64,000 nt of DNA, taken from NCBI GenBank assembly GCA_026400835.1, contig JAPLOA010000087.1, positions 306,306-370,305 of the forward strand, given 5' to 3'. The notes below the pieces were generated by a model. It was not told the origin of the DNA. It saw only the letters and a list, made by a program, of their open reading frames with translations, and did not search any database. How positions within the stretch are numbered: the first letter of the stretch is position 1; every line of letters starts with the position of its first letter. The translations under genes were made by a program, and so were the position numbers. This document shows positions 45,079-54,255 of the stretch, piece by piece. The DNA comes from Planctomycetales bacterium. GTDB lineage: Bacteria > Planctomycetota > Planctomycetia > Planctomycetales > Planctomycetaceae.

Positions 45079-46212
45079 TCACCGGACTTTAAGCCAATCC
45101 GCGATGCGGCGCCCGGTCATCGACAGAGGAAGTTCGGGAAGCTCGTCGAGCGAAAACCATTTCACCCCGTCGCTCAATTTGCCACGAACTCGGTGGGCTG
45201 AACAGGCAAAACAGATCAACCGCACCTTGTAACGAGTCACTGAGTAACTGAATTCCATCGACGCCACAACTGGCCCCGGCTTCAGGCCGGTTTGAGACTG
45301 GTTTTTTTGAACAGCAAACTCCGGTAACTCCAGACCCTCCGGACTGAACAGCGATTTGGATCGGCCGCGTTTCTGCACTAATGGAAGAGCAGAGGATTCT
45401 TCGGCGGAAATCTCAAATCGAACAAAGTCCCACATTCCGGCCCAGCGTTCGCCTTCCGTTCGCCGCCGCAACAGAATCCGCTCACGATCCATCAGGACAA
45501 CCGCGAGTTCCGCAATCGCCGTGATGGCAATTGCCGGTTTTCGAACGGGAACTTCTGTCTGCAGCCCCTGCTGAAATGCTCCACATAATTTCTGCAGCGG
45601 ACACGACTCACAATCAGGATCCACCGGCCGACAAAGCTTGGACCCAATGTCCATCAATGCCTGATTGAAGTCTCCCGCGCGTTTCTCGGGGACAAGTTCC
45701 TCAGCAAACTGCCAGAGAAGCTTTTGACTGGCAGTGGCACGCACGTCATCTCTTAAAGCCAACAGGCGGGCATAGAGTCGCTCCGTGTTGGCTTCCACAA
45801 TCGCCGCGGGCTGATCGAATGCAAACGAGGCAATAGCTCCGGCGGTATAACGGCCGATCCCGGGAAGAGTTCTCAGCTCGTCCACATCGGACGGAAACTC
45901 AGCCGCATGATTACCGGTAATCGCCTGTGCCGCCTTGTGCAGATTTCGCGCGCGACTGTAGTAGCCAAGTCCTTCCCAAAGTCGAAGCACTTCATCAACA
46001 TCAGCAGCGGCCAGCGACTCAACGTTCGGAAAGCGAGATGTGAAGCGCTCAAAATACGGGACGACCGCTGCGACGGTCGTCTGCTGCAACATGACTTCAC
46101 TCAACCAGATGCGATACGGATCGGCCGACTCACGCCACGGAAGCTTTCGCCCGTGCTGGTCGTACCACTTCAGTACAGCACTTCTGAAACGGCGTTTTTC
46201 TGCGGCATCCAT
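45079..46212 (-). CDS. mutY: A/G-specific adenine glycosylase
   Basis: A 377-residue DNA repair enzyme that removes adenine opposite 8-oxoguanine. The HhH-GPD domain has the catalytic Glu in WLSEVMLQQT (about residue 39), the hairpin LPGIGRYTAGAIASFAF and the iron-sulfur loop CRPVDPDCESCPLQKLC with normal Cys spacing (6-2-5). The position of the second catalytic residue, normally Asp in a LDGNVxRV-type block, reads VEANTERLYARLL, that is Glu. The C-terminal Nudix-like domain (about 240-375) recognises 8-oxoG: RTEGERWAGMWDFVRFE, VKWFSLDELPELPLS. Length is standard. It is followed by no clear operon partner and lies 15 bases from the oxidoreductase gene on the same strand. Confidence 0.93.
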   Translation of the reverse strand: MDAAEKRRFRSAVLKWYDQHGRKLPWRESADPYRIWLSEVMLQQTTVAAVVPYFERFTSRFPNVESLAAADVDEVLRLWEGLGYYSRARNLHKAAQAITGNHAAEFPSDVDELRTLPGIGRYTAGAIASFAFDQPAAIVEANTERLYARLLALRDDVRATASQKLLWQFAEELVPEKRAGDFNQALMDIGSKLCRPVDPDCESCPLQKLCGAFQQGLQTEVPVRKPAIAITAIAELAVVLMDRERILLRRRTEGERWAGMWDFVRFEISAEESSALPLVQKRGRSKSLFSPEGLELPEFAVQKNQSQTGLKPGPVVASMEFSYSVTRYKVRLICFACSAHRVRGKLSDGVKWFSLDELPELPLSMTGRRIADWLKVR

Positions 46213-46227
46213 GACTTATGACCCGAC

Positions 46228-47271
46228 CTACAACGGCACTACAGCTCCGGCTTCGATACTGGCCGCTTCCGCCCAGCAAAGCTGCAACGCATTCAAAGCT
46301 GTCTGCCCGGACAGCGGACCTGCGGATTTCCCCTGTGACAGGAAATCAACGGCCGTTTGAAGCTCATCCGTAAATGCTCCACACCATTTTCCACTGCCGC
46401 CCAGCTCAGGATGTGTCATCCTGCCATCATTGGTGATGACGCTCAACGGACGGCTGACAACCCATTCGCCGGCCAACGTCCCGGCATCAAACAGTAGAGT
46501 CGCATTCTCAAAGTACAGTTCATACCCGTGCGAAAACGCAAGGCCCTTCGCCGCAATCCCGCCGCTCACACAACTGACTGCCGGCCCGTCCTTATACAGA
46601 TATGACGTATGCACATGATTGACGAAACCGTCCTGCATCAGCCCACGTGAGAAGACTCCGTCAGGTCGACCACAAGCATGAGCGATAAAGTGGTTGTCGT
46701 GGATATGCAGATCAATGCCCCAGCCACCAAGCTTGCGGAAGTCCGACATCTCGCTGGACCAGTCTGGCTTACAGATGACTCGCTTGAAGTGAGCTGCATT
46801 CAGTTTCCCGTAACGCTGATCCTGAATGCATTCGGCGGCAAATCGAAATTCCGGAAAGAACGGCAACACATGCGCCACTAACAGAGGAACCTTTGCGGCT
46901 TCGGCTGCTCTCACCATCTGCTCTGCTTGACCCAGGTCAACGGAAATCGGCTTTTCTACCAGTGTCGCTTTGCCCGCCTTAAGCGATTCCATCACGACAT
47001 CAAAATGCTTGTCCGTCGGCAGGCACACGTCGACCAGATCAATATCCGGATCGGCCAGCAGTTGTCGGTAGTCGGAATAGCACTTCAGACCTGAGACATC
47101 AACATGGCCTCCCGGAGGACCAAAGTTCCCCCGGATCGAAGTCCAGTCGCCAGCCAGTTTCTTCTCATCCCGCGTCGCGATGGCGGTGACCGAAGCACCC
47201 TTGAGATCACGAGCCCCCTCGAAATGGGTGTAACCCATGAAACCGATGCCAATGATTCCAATCCGGACCAC
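46228..47271 (-). CDS. Gfo/Idh/MocA-family oxidoreductase
   Basis: A 347-residue NAD(P)-dependent sugar or cyclitol dehydrogenase-like protein. The GTG start at 47271, preceded by AAGGGG at good distance, is preferred over TTG 47307. The Rossmann motif VRIGIIGIGFMGYTHFEGAR starts the protein. The VDVCLPTDKHFDVVMESLKAGKATLVEKPIS block (Lys of EKP) is the family signature. The C-terminal domain includes GGWGIDLHIHDNHFIAHACGRP, a metal/substrate-like His-Asp-His cluster. The substrate is unknown. The start codon for mutY lies 15 bases after this stop, so these two genes may be co-transcribed. Confidence 0.88.
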   Translation of the reverse strand: MVRIGIIGIGFMGYTHFEGARDLKGASVTAIATRDEKKLAGDWTSIRGNFGPPGGHVDVSGLKCYSDYRQLLADPDIDLVDVCLPTDKHFDVVMESLKAGKATLVEKPISVDLGQAEQMVRAAEAAKVPLLVAHVLPFFPEFRFAAECIQDQRYGKLNAAHFKRVICKPDWSSEMSDFRKLGGWGIDLHIHDNHFIAHACGRPDGVFSRGLMQDGFVNHVHTSYLYKDGPAVSCVSGGIAAKGLAFSHGYELYFENATLLFDAGTLAGEWVVSRPLSVITNDGRMTHPELGGSGKWCGAFTDELQTAVDFLSQGKSAGPLSGQTALNALQLCWAEAASIEAGAVVPL

Positions 47272-47771
47272 GCTGTTCCCCTTTTGAATAATGAGGTCAC
47301 TGACCAAGTTGAGCTTTTGAACCGAAACGCCTTGACCAAACCATCCCGCTCAGGAGCCACCGGGATTTCCGCCGGCTCCCCAACACAGCCATCGCCAGCC
47401 ACAAGTCGAATTGCCGAACCGACCAGAACCGGGTTCGCCCGGATTTCACCGCGCCAGACCACAAAACTCAAGCAACTAACCCAAATCCGCCACAATGGCA
47501 GCCATCCCACACCAACCCCACCAAACTTCATTGCTCAACTTTTAAGCATGCCAACTGTGCCTGCTTTTTGGGCAGTGTTGATTTTGTGGGTTTTACTGTT
47601 GGCAATGAGTTTGCGGGGTGTTATCGTTATGACGTCGCAATCAAACTGATGTCAGGCAGGGTCTGCCGGAGCAGGGGGGCGGGGCGGCAATGTGAGCTGT
47701 CACATCATGTGCATGATCAGCTCAGGACGGACTCAAGGAAGACCGATGCAGCAGAACACAGGGAGAGAAAC
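47272..47771. other. 500-base spacer upstream of csrA
   Basis: No gene is called. A 33-residue plus-strand frame at about 47548-47649 (MPTVPAFWAVLILWVLLLAMS...) could encode a single-span peptide but is unsupported. A G-rich tract (GGAGCAGGGGGGCGGGGCGG, about 47669-47688) lies 85-105 bases before csrA, and GGAGAG precedes its ATG. Confidence 0.4.
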
Positions 47772-47969
47772 ATGTTGGTACTGTCCAGAAAGACCAGTGA
47801 GCGAATTCTGATTGGCGACGACATCGTAGTTACGATTGTCCGGATCGGACCGAACTCAGTAAGAATCGGGATCGAAGCTCCGAAGAACATGAACATTGTT
47901 CGTGAGGAACTTTGTGACTTCTCCAGCAAGCCAAAAGAAACATCGGACGTAGCGATCCCCGTCAATTGA
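47772..47969 (+). CDS. csrA: carbon storage regulator CsrA
   Basis: A 65-residue RNA-binding dimer that blocks or alters translation by binding GGA-loop hairpins in mRNA leaders. The sequence starts MLVLSRKTSERILIGDDIVV and continues with RIGPNSVRIGIEAPKNMNIV and REEL, including the conserved RKxxE and GIxAPxxxxIxRxE RNA-contact residues. The start at ATG 47772 is preceded by GGGAGAG. A strong intrinsic terminator follows 30 bases after the stop, so it is a single-gene transcript. No fliW or flagellar genes are in the window. Confidence 0.95.
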   Translation: MLVLSRKTSERILIGDDIVVTIVRIGPNSVRIGIEAPKNMNIVREELCDFSSKPKETSDVAIPVN

Positions 47970-47999
47970 TCGGGCGCTGCAAAAAAATGTGTTACACAA

Positions 48000-48026
48000 G
48001 GCCGGGGTTCCTCCCCGGCCTTTTTT
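48000..48026 (+). terminator. intrinsic terminator of csrA
   Basis: An 8-bp stem GGCCGGGG / CCCCGGCC with loop TTCCT followed by TTTTTT. A classic Rho-independent terminator, positioned directly after csrA. Confidence 0.92.
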
Positions 48027-48143
48027 CTTGCGCGAACTCGGATCAAACTCCACTTGAATTCAGTCCCGTTACGCGACCTTTGATACCAAGCCGATCAGAT
48101 GATGCCTCAATATCACCAGCCCTTCCCGGAAAGTGAGTCCTGA

Positions 48144-48890
48144 ATGCGACTGGGAATGATGCAACCCTACTTCTTTCCGTACGTGGGGTACTTCTCTCTG
48201 ATTCACACCACCGACTGCTGGGTTGTCTTCGACACCGCACAGTACCGCCGCCGCGCATGGGTGAATCGAAATCGCATGCTGTCAGACAACAAGGAAGGCT
48301 GGAGCTACGTCCGTATCCCGGTCGTCCATTCTCCGAGAGAAACCAGGATCTGCGATGTTCGGATCGACCACTCGCAGACATGGATTAATCAACTGACTGA
48401 TCAACTCCAGACCTATCGCCAGCGTCACGCACCCCAATACGCGGATACCATCGACTGGCTGCGGACAACTTTGCACAAAGCCCATAACGTCAACGGACCT
48501 GGCGATTTTTCTCGAACATTGATTACCTTACTGCAGGAAACATGCAGCCGCATCAACTTGCCTTTCCCGTGTCAGATCTTCAGCCAAATGAACTTGCCCT
48601 TGCCAGCAGAACTCCCTGCAGGAGAATGGGCCCTCGAAGTGGCGAGATTGCTAAAAGCATCGACCTACATCAATGCTCCGGGTGGACGGGAGCTGTTTTC
48701 TCCCCGGCAGTTTTCTGAGGCCAGAATTGAACTGCAGATCCTCGAACCACGCCTGACGGCTTATCGCCAGGGACGATCAGAATTCATCCAGGGACTGTCA
48801 ATTCTCGACCTGCTCATGTGGAATTCCCCGGCCGAAACGCTTGAACTTGTGACGCACTACGATCTGGAATCATTGACCGGAAAAACGTGA
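48144..48890 (+). CDS. WbqC family protein
   Basis: A 248-residue protein of the WbqC family, often found in polysaccharide and glycopeptide biosynthesis loci; biochemical role unproven. The start LGMMQPYFFPYVGYFSLIHTTDCWVVFD and then RRRAWVNRNRML match the family N-terminus, which normally reads QPxYFPxxGYF. The C-terminal ending DLLMWNSPAETLELV matches its SxLDxLFNxG block only loosely. It is not next to clear sugar-biosynthesis genes here. Confidence 0.85.
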   Translation: MRLGMMQPYFFPYVGYFSLIHTTDCWVVFDTAQYRRRAWVNRNRMLSDNKEGWSYVRIPVVHSPRETRICDVRIDHSQTWINQLTDQLQTYRQRHAPQYADTIDWLRTTLHKAHNVNGPGDFSRTLITLLQETCSRINLPFPCQIFSQMNLPLPAELPAGEWALEVARLLKASTYINAPGGRELFSPRQFSEARIELQILEPRLTAYRQGRSEFIQGLSILDLLMWNSPAETLELVTHYDLESLTGKT

Positions 48891-48989
48891 GTGTCCGCGA
48901 ACGACCGGATTGGTTTATTTCGGACCTGTAACGCCGTCTCGTATAGTTCGTGTCTCGAAGGCATACGCGATTTCAGACGGATGTGAACG

Positions 48990-49259
48990 GTGATGCGAAA
49001 GGCGGCGGTTCTGCTGGCAGGACGGATGGAACTGACCGAAGACACCGACTTTGTACAGCAACTTCACGAAAACGACCAAACCTGCCGCGAAGAAATCCTG
49101 TGTAATTTTGGCGACGGAATTCTGATTCTTCTGCGACGAAGCTTCCATGATGTACTGTGTGAGGAAGATCTTGACGACGTGCTTTTCGTCGGTCTCTGTC
49201 GGCTTTGGAACAGTCGCATGAGATATCGCCGGAACTGGCATCTCTGCGAGCCTGTCTGA
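48990..49259 (+). pseudogene. decayed RNA polymerase sigma-factor (ECF-like) fragment
   Basis: An 89-residue frame. Its middle, ILCNFGDGILILLRRSFHDV followed by LCEEDLDDVLFVGLCRLWNS, resembles region 2 of planctomycete sigma-70-like factors (LRRRFxxxLxxEDLEDVLxExLxRLW). The expected region 2.3/2.4 and region 4 are missing: the frame stops at 49259 and no other frame restores them clearly. It could be a real short protein, but a truncated sigma gene is the more likely reading. Confidence 0.4.
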
Positions 49260-49805
49260 GGTGCTGCCAAACATGCTCAGCACGCCACAAGAAAACGATC
49301 GCCAACGCGTTCCGGCTGATGATATGAATACGATTCTGCGCGCGATGAAGTGCGCGGGATGGAATCGTTGTAGAGACCGCTGATTGACGCTTACGAATAA
49401 CGGGCACTTACAAACGCTGATGGTTAATGAGGTCCAGCGACCGCTCGCCCCCAAGACCAGGTCGAACAGTGACGACATCGAAGTCCACCTCAGAAGACGC
49501 CCAGGTTTCACTGTGTTTTTTTGCATCACTCAGCGTCGATTGGCGTTAAGCAGCGATTGAAAAAGACGTCGACTCGAAGTTGTTGATTCCGCTGACGTTT
49601 CTGTGCGACGAAGGAAAAACGTTTCTGTTTCATTGCCTTCGTTTTGTGTTACCCACATCATTTCGCGCAGAGCCCAATAAACACTGTGTTTCCCCAAACA
49701 TAGCGCTGTCCATCAGAGGAACTGAATGACGAAGAAGATCGCTTCAATCGTGGTCGCGCACAGAATGAATTCACGGAGCCTGCACCAAAACAACGAGAGA
49801 CAGCT
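49260..49805. other. 546-base spacer with a half-copy of the 27.1-kb element
   Basis: No gene is supported. The stretch 49741-49769 matches 25 of 29 bases of the right half of the conserved element at 27139-27167, but lacks the left arm. It does not lie upstream of a plus-strand gene. Confidence 0.5.
49741..49769 (+). repeat. half-copy of the TTGAGGC/GCCTCAA upstream element
   Basis: Contains TCAATCGTGGTCGCGCACAG, matching the corresponding 27142-27161 segment at all but two positions. The GCCTCAA arm is changed to GCTTCAA and no complementary left arm is found 30 bases upstream. Confidence 0.5.
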
Positions 49806-50843
49806 TCAGTTTATTTGCTGGTGATCGTCACTGCGTTTTGCCTTCAGGACACCTTTGAGCTGTTCTGCAACAACGTCTGCAAACCGATCCAGCCCAGCTG
49901 CAGACAGATGACAGACGTCGGTAAAGTACTTAATGTCTTTCAGCTCACTTTCCATGTCGACAAAAACAAGATCCGGATGTTCGGAGGAAAGCTGACGGAT
50001 CACTTCATTATGAATCGCAACACCACGAGATACGTTGATCGGCTTTCCCCAAAGTTCCGTAGCAAGCTCATACTGTCCCGCCGAATATCCCAACTTCTTC
50101 GCATCAAACGCTTCTTTGGTATAACCCTCGACAAAATGCGTGGCGAACGTCATGAGAGTGACGGGAGTTTTCGCATCCCTGGCAATTTTCAACATCTGAT
50201 CCAGATGAAGACGAAACGCCGGCCCGGTCTTGATGTCGTCGCCAAACGAAACGTGCGCCGCATCAGGCTCGCCCAGTCCAATCAGCTTGTCGAGAGACTC
50301 CGAGACTGTGTCCCTGACGGACATGACACCAGTCTGTTTCTTTCGATTGAATGATGCATACCAGGCACAGTGCGAGTAGTCGTTGCGAAAATCTTCCCCA
50401 GCAACACAGTTCATGCGGACATCATTGATAGCGTGATAGATGATGATCCGATCAAACTCAGCAGCGCGCTCAATCAGACATTCCAGCTTGTTCAGACTAT
50501 CCTGAGTCGTATGAGCTGAAACAGCCGCATTGTGCACATGCACAGGAATTCCGGCCGCTGCCGTGAGTTTCAACTCCAGCATTTTTCCGGTTTGTTCTGC
50601 AACTGAAGCGCCAAGAAGCAGGATGTTCAGCTCGCCTGAGGAACGCCGAGATTCCAGGATCCTTCGCGTAAAAAGCTCACCATAGTGCAATTGGCAGGCA
50701 TCGACTCGATTCGCCAGATCTGTCGGCGGCACAGAGTAAGTCCACCACAGAAATCCTCGATAGGCGACGCCGAGAAGTACAAACAAATAGACAGCATAGA
50801 GGCCGCTGAATATCCAATGATGTCGTCTCTTCCGTGTCACCAT
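49806..50843 (-). CDS. membrane-anchored SGNH-hydrolase-like protein
   Basis: A 345-residue protein. The start at 50843 gives a basic N-terminus (VTRKRRHHW) and one transmembrane segment (IFSGLYAVYLFVLLGVAYRGF), so the domain faces the periplasm. SGNH blocks are present: NILLLGASVAEQTG (Ser in GAS), a variable block II, IIYHAINDVRMN (Asn-Asp of GxND) and FTDVCHLSAAGLDRFADVV (Asp and His in DVCHL). This resembles the SGNH proteins found beside alginate/O-acetyltransferase-like systems, but no MBOAT partner is encoded nearby. The next gene upstream, 182 bases away on the same strand, is a large membrane protein. Confidence 0.75.
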   Translation of the reverse strand: MVTRKRRHHWIFSGLYAVYLFVLLGVAYRGFLWWTYSVPPTDLANRVDACQLHYGELFTRRILESRRSSGELNILLLGASVAEQTGKMLELKLTAAAGIPVHVHNAAVSAHTTQDSLNKLECLIERAAEFDRIIIYHAINDVRMNCVAGEDFRNDYSHCAWYASFNRKKQTGVMSVRDTVSESLDKLIGLGEPDAAHVSFGDDIKTGPAFRLHLDQMLKIARDAKTPVTLMTFATHFVEGYTKEAFDAKKLGYSAGQYELATELWGKPINVSRGVAIHNEVIRQLSSEHPDLVFVDMESELKDIKYFTDVCHLSAAGLDRFADVVAEQLKGVLKAKRSDDHQQIN

Positions 50844-51024
50844 GAGTTCTCGCCCAACACATTCGATCGACATCGTTCAGGCTGCAGCAACTCGTGCACC
50901 TGCAAACTTAAAGCCTAAAGGCCCAACGTATGGCAGTCAACGAGTCGAGAACGGAAAAAAAACTGGTCCGACTTATGGCCGACAATATCGTTCTGAAAGC
51001 ATCGATCGAAGCTATCGCTCCATT

Positions 51025-52764
51025 TCAATTCTTCTCCGCGTCAGCCGAAGTCAGTTTCGGCAATTTTGCTCGAACTCCGGAGGTAGCGGCGGCAACGTCC
51101 GGCGAAAATGCATCTCGTCCCGTTCGTCCTGGAAACCCGGGCCACTGAGCAATCCCGTTCGGCATTTCATCGCTGAACCGTCGACGATGCGAGGGTACAA
51201 AAGCGGGCGACGCGGGATCATCGAACACAGCTTTTCGTCCCCACAACACGGAGCGACCATCGCTGTAGAGTCGAGTCCAGTCTCCATTCTGATCAAGAAA
51301 AGCCACAGCCGGCGGATCGGCAATTCGGTCCATCAAAACCAGATTCGGATGGCCAAACTCAAGCACTCGATTCGAATCCACAGGTCCAGAGTCCCGGCCG
51401 CGATACCGCCGCGACAAATCATCACCAAACAGCAGATCGAAATTGATATCAACAACGACTTGCGGATAACACGTATCGTAACGCCCATCGAAACCAACTG
51501 TCGTGTCCGGAGCCAGTGCAGCAAGGGCGTATTGCGCCCAGTCGAAGGTTACAACCAGTCGACCGGAGATATTTTCTTCGGCCATAAACTCGATCGCCGA
51601 AACAGGATACTTGCTGCGATCAACGCCGAACGTCGCAAATGAATATCCCAGCAGTCCCAGCAATGCCACCGCAACAATCGCGACCTCGGCCGTTAACCAG
51701 CGGACAGCTCGCGGCGCGAGTTTCTCCTGAGTTCCCAACGTCGGACGCCACTCGACAAGCCGATGCCACAGCGAAATCAGATGTTGCGGCATCCAATAGC
51801 CAAACGCAATCGCGAAAAATGCAAGATGCCGAACATGCCCAAGCGTCTGAACCGCGATCAATCCCAACACAAATAACTCAACCCAGTCACGGCGCTGGCG
51901 TGTCATCCAGAGACTGGTGATCGTGAGCAGTGACAACACCGTAAACGGTATTGCCGTAACTCCACCATCAAGAATATTGGCCCACTCAGAAACTTCTGGT
52001 CGGGGCTGACTCAGCGAGACAATCATCCAATAGGGCAACTCATAGCCGTAAGGATTCACCAGCACCGACAGGATAGCGAAAACTCCGATGACGGAGAATT
52101 GGACGATTGTTTTCCAGCAGGCAACTCCGCACTTTAACAGCAGTTCGATCGATCGTAGTCCCAGAATCGCCAGCAGAACACATAATCCCGCAGCGAAGCC
52201 GCCATGCGAATTTGTCCAGATCGTCATCAGCGGAATGCAAAGCCAGAGACACCCGAAAGCGACTCGCTGTTCCGAATGCCAGTTGCGAAACGCGCGTTCA
52301 ACAGCCAGAAACATCAGGCCGCAAAAAATGAAACTGAATAACTGCGGTCGTACGAGCCAGAACTCACCGAGTCCCCAGGCAACCGGAATCATCGCAACAA
52401 CTGCCGCTAACGTTTCAACACCTCGTAGTTGAGCAACTCTGACCATCGTCCAGAGCAACCAAAGTCCGGCGACGCATTTGAAAATCATCAAGCCATGCCC
52501 ACCAATCGTCCTTTGCCCTAACGCGACGGCAAGCTCGAAAAGATTCTCGTGGTTGACCCACGGCTGATCCGGAGTTGAATACGTATGTGTCGCGGTGGTC
52601 GGCATTTTTCCGGCGTGCAACCAGTCTTCGCCGTACTGAATATGGCCCCACAGATCCGGCTCGATCGTGCGCCAGGCCAGAAGATTGGCCGCCACAAGCC
52701 CCAGCAGCAGGATAATGCCGCGTGTAAGCCAGACAGAATTTGCGGTAGAAGGTTCTTTTGTCAT
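51025..52764 (-). CDS. large polytopic membrane protein (glycosyltransferase-C-like topology)
   Basis: A 579-residue protein with about 10-11 hydrophobic helices over residues 15-390 (for example TRGIILLLGLVAANLLAW, ETLAAVVAMIPVAWGLGEFW, LFSFIFCGLMFLAVE, FAAGLCVLLAILGL, VQFSVIGVFAILSVLVNPYG). The first loop has EPDLWGHIQYGEDWL, with the Asp-Leu-Trp-x-His arrangement seen in many uncharacterised planctomycete membrane proteins and similar in layout to GT-C glycosyltransferases. A soluble periplasmic C-terminal domain of about 180 residues follows. The substrate is unknown. The tail (RTGRDAFSPDVAAATSGVRA) looks flexible. Confidence 0.75.
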   Translation of the reverse strand: MTKEPSTANSVWLTRGIILLLGLVAANLLAWRTIEPDLWGHIQYGEDWLHAGKMPTTATHTYSTPDQPWVNHENLFELAVALGQRTIGGHGLMIFKCVAGLWLLWTMVRVAQLRGVETLAAVVAMIPVAWGLGEFWLVRPQLFSFIFCGLMFLAVERAFRNWHSEQRVAFGCLWLCIPLMTIWTNSHGGFAAGLCVLLAILGLRSIELLLKCGVACWKTIVQFSVIGVFAILSVLVNPYGYELPYWMIVSLSQPRPEVSEWANILDGGVTAIPFTVLSLLTITSLWMTRQRRDWVELFVLGLIAVQTLGHVRHLAFFAIAFGYWMPQHLISLWHRLVEWRPTLGTQEKLAPRAVRWLTAEVAIVAVALLGLLGYSFATFGVDRSKYPVSAIEFMAEENISGRLVVTFDWAQYALAALAPDTTVGFDGRYDTCYPQVVVDINFDLLFGDDLSRRYRGRDSGPVDSNRVLEFGHPNLVLMDRIADPPAVAFLDQNGDWTRLYSDGRSVLWGRKAVFDDPASPAFVPSHRRRFSDEMPNGIAQWPGFPGRTGRDAFSPDVAAATSGVRAKLPKLTSADAEKN

Positions 52765-53021
52765 ATCTTAATGAGTTTGAGAGACCAATTCCGCACGATC
52801 ACCGTGCAAACCGGTTTTGCGTTACAATGAATTTCCGTGCCCGTCAGATCGCAGTCGATCGAACAGCCCGACGCTGAGTAGCGGTCATCACGCAAACCTA
52901 GCTCAACTCATTGCTGACGCCGGAGCATGTTTCCCAGAGAGTCGGATGCCAGATCGCATCGTGTCGCTAGAATAAGTCGAATCGTCAGAATCGTTACGAT
53001 ACACCATCGCGCAAGTCTCTT

Positions 53022-53597
53022 ATGAAACCTCGTTTGCTCATTCTTCTTTGTTTGCTGCTGACCGTTGGCGGAGCAACTGTCTGGCGAATCGCGAATCCGC
53101 GAGAGCGTCAAGCGGTCTCGCTGGAGTCCTTGAAAGCACGTCCGGCGCCGGAATTTCAACTGCTGGACCAGAACAATCGCCCGATTCAACTGCGAGGATA
53201 TGTCGGGCGATACCGCGTGCTTCTCTACTTCTTTGATCCCACCGCGGGACCAGACGCAGATCCAGTCCTCAAGCGTCTGAAGGATGTTCACGGTGCTTTG
53301 AAAACGTCTCAGGTGATGACGTTTGCGATTTCGACACCACTGAATCCCGAGCAAAAACGCCAGACTCTTTCGTACCCATTTCCGATCCTCCGTGACACTC
53401 TTGCCGGGCAACCGGGATCATGCTCATTCGCCTGGGGACGTGCGGCTCTTGCAAAGGGAGAAACCGGACCTGCGAAGATTACTCCGGGAGCATTTTTGAT
53501 CGATGCTACTGGCATGGTGAGCTGGAATGACAAATTCCCAAAACCGGTGGAAGACACAGAGGGCCTGATTAATGCCATCCTGTCCGGCGAGCAGTAA
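53022..53597 (+). CDS. redoxin (AhpC/TSA-like) domain protein without peroxidatic cysteine
   Basis: A 191-residue exported protein (leader RLLILLCLLLTVGGATVW). The thioredoxin-like fold is visible: ARPAPEFQLLDQNNRPIQL, RYRVLLYFFDPTAGPDADPVLKRL and the closing ITPGAFLIDATGMVSWNDKFP. Where peroxiredoxins have the T/SxxC motif after the YFFDP strand, the sequence reads PTAGPDADP, with no Cys. The only Cys is in PGSCSFAWGR near residue 131. It may bind or signal rather than reduce, or use that Cys. It is not part of a clear operon. Confidence 0.8.
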   Translation: MKPRLLILLCLLLTVGGATVWRIANPRERQAVSLESLKARPAPEFQLLDQNNRPIQLRGYVGRYRVLLYFFDPTAGPDADPVLKRLKDVHGALKTSQVMTFAISTPLNPEQKRQTLSYPFPILRDTLAGQPGSCSFAWGRAALAKGETGPAKITPGAFLIDATGMVSWNDKFPKPVEDTEGLINAILSGEQ

Positions 53598-53742
53598 ACG
53601 ACGGGTTTCAATGCTTGCCTCAGAATCCGGAGTGCTCTATTCTCAATGGAAGAAAACAGAGGCGAACCATACTGCGTATCACGCAATCGTCGCAGTTTGA
53701 GAATCCTGAGCACTACCCCAAAATCGTCGGCCGGAGTCCGTT

Positions 53743-54255
53743 GTGATCATTCAGAAAGAGTACAAATTCTACGCGGCTCATCGCAACGAGACATTGATGG
53801 ACAAGTGCAGCAACCTGCATGGTCATCGATATGGGTTACGATGCTTCTTCGAAGTTGAACGCGACGGAGATATCAGCACACTTTTTGGAGCTTTCGATGA
53901 GAAAGTCGAGCCGTGGCTGAAATCACTCTACGATCATGGCATGCTGATCAACATTCACGACCCGCTTTATGAAACGCTGAAGGATCATTGCCGCCGGACC
54001 AGTGAGAACTTCAAGATGAAGCTCTTCAACGGACCGACCAGCGTGGAAAATCTGGCGTGGATGATGTTCACCGAGATCACCGAAATGGGATTCCGGTTAT
54101 CGCATATTGAAGTTCGCGAAACCGATTCGTCGGTCATCTCTTATTCCCGCGAAGACTGGATCCGCGACAACCGCTATTTCGCCTCTGTCCGAAGCCCGGG
54201 CGTTCCTTCGACGATCGCCGTCGACAATCCGAATCGGGTGCTTGGCGAGAACTGA
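53743..54255 (+). CDS. queD: 6-carboxytetrahydropterin / 6-pyruvoyl-tetrahydropterin synthase homologue
   Basis: A 170-residue T-fold enzyme acting on dihydroneopterin triphosphate or its product, in queuosine or related pteridine synthesis. It uses a GTG start at 53743. The zinc ligands and catalytic Cys are visible: FYAAHRNETLMDKCSNLHGHRYGL contains His of AAH, the Cys of KCSNLHGH and both His of HGHRY. A later STLFGAFDEKVEPWLKSLYDHGMLI with His of YDH and ISYSREDWI near the end complete the family pattern. Size is a little above the usual 120-150. The other queuosine genes are not in the window, so the symbol is by family only. Confidence 0.88.
   Translation: MIIQKEYKFYAAHRNETLMDKCSNLHGHRYGLRCFFEVERDGDISTLFGAFDEKVEPWLKSLYDHGMLINIHDPLYETLKDHCRRTSENFKMKLFNGPTSVENLAWMMFTEITEMGFRLSHIEVRETDSSVISYSREDWIRDNRYFASVRSPGVPSTIAVDNPNRVLGEN

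Noticed and set aside
47104..47649. Plus-strand frame of 181 codons across the oxidoreductase start region
   Set aside because: Its first half is antisense to the Gfo/Idh/MocA gene. Only a 33-residue hydrophobic tail is plausible, and it has no ribosome-binding site.
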